DNA from: Candidatus Laterigemmans baculatus
GTDB taxonomy: Bacteria; Planctomycetota; Planctomycetia; Pirellulales; Pirellulaceae
Reading direction: 5' to 3'
Assembly (NCBI RefSeq): GCF_010367455.1
Contig: NZ_WRPR01000112.1
Span: forward strand, 1 to 64,000
DNA: 64,000 bases
The notes under the pieces were generated by a model that made no database searches, was not told where the DNA came from, and was given only the letters and a program-made list of their open reading frames with translations. Both the position numbers and the translations under genes were made by a program. Positions 60,654 through 64,000 of this stretch are shown one piece after another (the stretch's first letter is position 1; each line of letters starts with the position of its first letter).

Positions 60654-62588
60654 ATGAAGAAGGGTTGGAACTGGAGCAGTGGGAGCTGGATGCTCGTTCT
60701 GCTGGCGGGGCTGGTAGGCTCGTTGAGCGGCGGAGCGTCGCTTTGCTCGGCGAGTGAGTCGGCGAGTGAGTCGGCGAGTGAGTCGGCCGGTGCAGCGACG
60801 CCTCGCCCCAACATCCTGTGGATCACCAGCGAAGACAACGGCCCGCAGCTTGGGGCCTATGGTGATGCGTACGCCGACACCCCCAATCTCGACCGCTTGG
60901 CGGAGCGGAGTTTGCGGTACCAGACGTGCTGGTCCAACGCTCCGGTTTGCGCCCCGGCGCGGACCGCCCTGATCAGCGGCATGTATCCGACCAGCACGGG
61001 CGGTCAGGCGATGCGGAGCCGCGTGCAGCTGCCCGACTCGATGGAGCTCTATCCGACGCTGATGCGGCAGGCCGGTTACTGGTGCACCAACAACAGCAAG
61101 ACGGATTACAACGTCAAGACCCCCGAGGACCTCTGGCACCAGTCCAATCGGCAGGCCCATTGGCGCAATCGACCTTCGGCTGAGATGCCTTTCCTGTCGG
61201 TCTTTAACATTACCGTCAGCCATGAAAGTCAGCTCCGCAAACGGCCGCACACGCTGGTTCACGATCCAGCCAAAGCGCCGCTGCCGGCCTACCATCCCGA
61301 CACTCCCGAGGTGCGGCACGATTGGGCTCAGTACTATGACAAGATGACCGAGATAGACGCGGGCGTTGGTGAGATTTTGGCCGAGCTCGAGGCCGACGGA
61401 CTGAGCGATTCGACGATCATCTTCTACTACGGCGACCATGGATCGGGGATGCCACGGAGCAAGCGATGGCCGTACAGCTCCGGGCTCCGCGTTCCGCTGA
61501 TCGTGCACATCCCCGAAGCGTTTCGCCAGCTGGCTCCGGCCGATTACCGAGCGAACGGGGTCAGCGATCGCTTGGTCTCGTTCGTCGACTTCGCTCCCAC
61601 CCTGCTCAGCCTCGCTGGCGTCGAGCCGCCGGAGTACCTGCAGGGTGAGGCTTTCTTAGGGCCGCACGCGGGGCCAGCCCATGAGTACCTGTTCGGCTTC
61701 CGCGGGCGGATGGATGAGCGGATCGATCTCGTGCGATCGGTCACCGACGGACGCTTCGTCTACCTGCGGCATTTCATGCCCCACGAGATCTACGGCCAGC
61801 ACGTTTCTTATATGTTTCAGACGCCGACGACTCAGGTCTGGGAACGAATGCACCGAGAAGGAAAGCTCGACGAGGTGCAAGCAAAGTTCTGGAAAGAAAA
61901 GCCGGTGCACGAGTTGTACGATCTGGCGAATGACCCGGACGAAGTCGTCAATTTGGCCGACGACCCCGCCCACGCCGAAACCCTCGAACGACTCGCCGCG
62001 GCGGTTCGCGGTTGGATGCTCGAAGTGCGTGACGTCGGATTGCTGCCCGAGGGCGAAATGCATCGGCGAGCCGAGGGGACCACGATCTACGAGATGGCTC
62101 AGGATCCGCAGCAGTATCCTGTCGAGCGAGTTCTGGCTATAGCCGAGCTGGCTTCGGATCGCCGCGAGAACCCGACGCAGGCATTGCTCGCCGCCACCGC
62201 AGATCCCGATTCCGCCGTCCGCTACTGGGCGGTGCTCGGGCTGACGATTCGAGGCGAGGCGGTTGCCGAGGCGGCCAGCGCGACGCTGCTTGCCGCTCTG
62301 GAAGATCGCTCGCCCGACGTCCGCGTTGCCGCGGCCGAAGGACTCGCCCGCTACGGCAGCCCCGAGCAGCGCGGCCGCGCTCTGCAAGTGCTGGCCGAGC
62401 TGTCCGACGTTCGCGAGCACAGCGAATACACCGCGATGGCTGCCCTGAATGCCATCGAAGCGCTCGGCGAAACGGCCGAACCGGTCCGCGCCACCATCGC
62501 CGCTCTCCCCAATACCTCCGGCCAAGAAGGGCCCCGAACCGAAAGCTACGTCGGACGATTGCTCAATACGATTAGGGGGGAAAGGTAG
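60654..62588 (+). CDS. Formylglycine-dependent sulfatase with C-terminal HEAT repeats
   Basis: The 644-residue secreted sulfatase removes sulfate from polysaccharides or glycolipids. The formylglycine site is C99 in NAPVCAPARTALISG (CxPxR). Metal and substrate residues appear in PRPNILWITSEDNGP and FYYGDHGSGMPRSKRWPYSSG. After the signal peptide (SWMLVLLAGLVGSLSGGASLCSA) the sequence repeats SESA in a 12-bp tandem run (60749-60787). Residues ~490-644 are HEAT-like helical repeats (RRENPTQALLAATADPDSAVRYW). The matching FGE maturase is not in the window. A beta-helix gene precedes it. Confidence 0.93.
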   Translation: MKKGWNWSSGSWMLVLLAGLVGSLSGGASLCSASESASESASESAGAATPRPNILWITSEDNGPQLGAYGDAYADTPNLDRLAERSLRYQTCWSNAPVCAPARTALISGMYPTSTGGQAMRSRVQLPDSMELYPTLMRQAGYWCTNNSKTDYNVKTPEDLWHQSNRQAHWRNRPSAEMPFLSVFNITVSHESQLRKRPHTLVHDPAKAPLPAYHPDTPEVRHDWAQYYDKMTEIDAGVGEILAELEADGLSDSTIIFYYGDHGSGMPRSKRWPYSSGLRVPLIVHIPEAFRQLAPADYRANGVSDRLVSFVDFAPTLLSLAGVEPPEYLQGEAFLGPHAGPAHEYLFGFRGRMDERIDLVRSVTDGRFVYLRHFMPHEIYGQHVSYMFQTPTTQVWERMHREGKLDEVQAKFWKEKPVHELYDLANDPDEVVNLADDPAHAETLERLAAAVRGWMLEVRDVGLLPEGEMHRRAEGTTIYEMAQDPQQYPVERVLAIAELASDRRENPTQALLAATADPDSAVRYWAVLGLTIRGEAVAEAASATLLAALEDRSPDVRVAAAEGLARYGSPEQRGRALQVLAELSDVREHSEYTAMAALNAIEALGETAEPVRATIAALPNTSGQEGPRTESYVGRLLNTIRGER

Positions 62589-62914
62589 CAGGTTTCAGGT
62601 TTGAGATTTGAGAGTCCGGCAGGGGCCACGGAAGGACACGGAACGGCACGGAAAAGGGGGAAAGTCGTTAATAATTGTGCTCGTGCTCAGCGAAGCGGTG
62701 CTCGTGCTCGTGCTCGGATTCAGGGGGCACCACGAAGGACACGAAGGAATCTGAAAGATCAGATCGATCAGACCTGAGATTTCCCATTTCCGGTTGCCGT
62801 TCCTCCCCCTTCTTTTTCATCCGCGTTCTCCGTGCGATTCGCGGTCCCTCCCCTTTCCGTGCCTTTCCGTGTCCTTCCGTGGCCACCATTCGTGGTTTTC
62901 CCTCAGGCCAGCTA
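62589..62914. repeat. Family-A/B repeat-filled intergenic region
   Basis: CAGGTTTCAGGTTTG starts 1 base after the sulfatase stop. 62616-62660 and 62725-62892 carry family-A pieces (GGCCACGGAAGGACACGGAA; CACCACGAAGGACACGAAGG; CCGTGTCCTTCCGTGGCCAC). 62679-62719 is a (GTGCTC)n family-B variant with CAGCGAAGCGG. No gene is supported; it ends 22 bases before the symporter stop. Confidence 0.85.
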
Positions 62915-64000
62915 TTACGCTCCGATGGAGGCGAGGCCCATCAGCAGCGCGATGATTAGACCGACGACGACGATCGAGACGAGGACTCCGACGATGTCCT
63001 TCACGCTCGGCCGGGAGAATTCGAGCTGCGTGCCGGGGAACAGCCGCCGATCGTTGAAGCGGCTCGGGTTGCGATACGATTCTTCGAGCCGCTGGTGATC
63101 GACTGCCGGATCGGGATGCACTTCGGTCTTCATCTTGGCGTAGTAGCGGTCGAGCGTTGCCTCGGAGTTGCGCGGCGTGATGAAGCTGACCAGGATCAGG
63201 AACACGAACGGCAACAGGAGTCGCGAGGGGAGCCGCAGGGTCTCGAGCGTTGCCGGCGAGACCGCCGCCAAGTCGACTCCCAGCCCCCGGTAGACGAGGA
63301 AGTCGAGCCGCAGCGGTCCCTGCCCCTCGAGCGGTCCGGCTTGGCGTCGGACCGTCACGCGGGTATTGTCCTCTTCGTACTCTTCGACGACTTCCAGCTG
63401 CGGCTGGCCGACCGGCACCGTGCTGTCCCAGAAGATGGCCTGGCCCCCGCGCTTCGTCGTGAACTCGGCCTGCTCACCGAGCGCTGCGTTGGCCGGTTCG
63501 GTCCCGATCGCCTTGAGAACTTCGTCCAACCGTTCGGGATCCTGATAGCGCTCCCGGGCTTCGGCGACCGCTTGCTCCCAGGCTTCGTGCTGGGCGACAT
63601 CCGATGCGGTGACCGGCCGCGTCGTCGTGCGGGTCACTTCGTGCGTGGTGGTCGTCAGACGGGGGTCGGTGCGCAGCGACGGGGCGACCATCGGGAGCAG
63701 GGTCGGCAGGATGAAGAACAGTAGCGCTGAAAAACCGATCGTTGCCCAAACCGACGTGCGGTTGGCCCGCCGCCAATACATTCCGATCCAGAAGGGGGCG
63801 GCGAACAGAATTGGCAGCTCCACCGCCATCTTGAATTGCCCGAACACGTCGGCATAGGTCAGCGCCAGGCCAGCCGCGCCGATGATGATAATCAAGCCGG
63901 TCAGTCGGCCCACGGCGACATACTTTTTCTCTGTCGCATGCGGATCGATGTAGGCTGCATAGACATTGCGAACGACGAGCGCCGAAGTGACGATCATATA
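62915..64000 (-). CDS. Sodium/solute symporter (SSS family), C-terminal part
   Basis: The frame is open to the right edge, so the N-terminus lies outside the window. At least 361 residues remain. They begin YMIVTSALVVRNVYAAYI, part of an SSS-family membrane core. Further spans are LTGLIIIIGAAGLALTYAD, LPILFAAPFWIGMYWRRANR and FSALLFFILPTLLPMV. A soluble acidic insert (~110-220) lies before the last spans (LLLPFVFLILVSFITPRN; IVVVGLIIALLMGL). It cotransports a solute with Na+. The substrate is unknown. Confidence 0.85.
   Translation of the reverse strand, partial: YMIVTSALVVRNVYAAYIDPHATEKKYVAVGRLTGLIIIIGAAGLALTYADVFGQFKMAVELPILFAAPFWIGMYWRRANRTSVWATIGFSALLFFILPTLLPMVAPSLRTDPRLTTTTHEVTRTTTRPVTASDVAQHEAWEQAVAEARERYQDPERLDEVLKAIGTEPANAALGEQAEFTTKRGGQAIFWDSTVPVGQPQLEVVEEYEEDNTRVTVRRQAGPLEGQGPLRLDFLVYRGLGVDLAAVSPATLETLRLPSRLLLPFVFLILVSFITPRNSEATLDRYYAKMKTEVHPDPAVDHQRLEESYRNPSRFNDRRLFPGTQLEFSRPSVKDIVGVLVSIVVVGLIIALLMGLASIGA

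Overview
The window looks like the chromosome of a Pirellulales-type planctomycete. This is judged from gene content only. It has high GC, DUF1080 (3-keto-glycoside hydrolase) and formylglycine sulfatase genes, Gfo/Idh/MocA and TIM-barrel sugar isomerases, large BatA/VWA membrane proteins, a TIGR03936-RNase E/G pair, bacterial topoisomerase VI, an isolated SpoA (FliN-like) protein, and very many intergenic repeats. About 49 protein genes are supported. I saw no rRNA, tRNA, CRISPR array, transposase, phage gene or replication origin.

Layout. 1-863: tandem array of a ~240 bp repeat. 864-9802: RecQ helicase, YbdK-like carboxylate-amine ligase, a decayed msrA, M20 amidohydrolase, YiiX-like lipoprotein, and an antiporter coupled to a small membrane protein. 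10312-13236: ribosomal protein L21 without L27, a double-DUF1080 protein and a sugar isomerase. 13419-18174: both topoisomerase VI subunits, separated by repeats, and two Tyr/Pro/His-rich secreted proteins. 18333-22132: BirA, a TANGO2/NRDE protein, an orphan SpoA protein and NDH-2. 22238-29392: one long same-strand block hpf-ptsN-ptsH-ptsI-TIGR03936-rng-metK, ending in a clear intrinsic terminator. 29624-32675: PaaK-like ligase, DUF971 protein, a secreted unknown and a Trm112-like protein. 33272-41022: Amt, DUF58, BatA-like and VWA genes on one strand. 41062-44927: tyrS, ispD and a second Amt. 45443-55520: dehydrogenase, secreted unknown, soluble hybrid histidine kinase, aldo/keto reductase, VWA cluster, methyltransferase and hisS. 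55566-64000: orphan solute-binding lipoprotein, a tandem-arrestin membrane protein with an ExeA-like ATPase, a beta-helix protein, a sulfatase and the C-terminal part of a sodium/solute symporter.

Themes. (1) A permease-less regulatory PTS is encoded with ribosome hibernation and RNA decay genes. (2) Carbohydrate breakdown genes (DUF1080, isomerase, Gfo/Idh, beta-helix, sulfatase) are scattered rather than clustered. (3) The most distinctive feature is the repeat landscape: several hairpin (MITE/REP-like) families, hexamer and heptamer tracts that often begin at a stop codon, and short in-frame tandem expansions inside proteins. The most interesting protein-level candidates are the arrestin-like/ATPase pair (56798-58991), the PTS-RNase block, and the Amt-DUF58-BatA-VWA block that lacks a visible MoxR.
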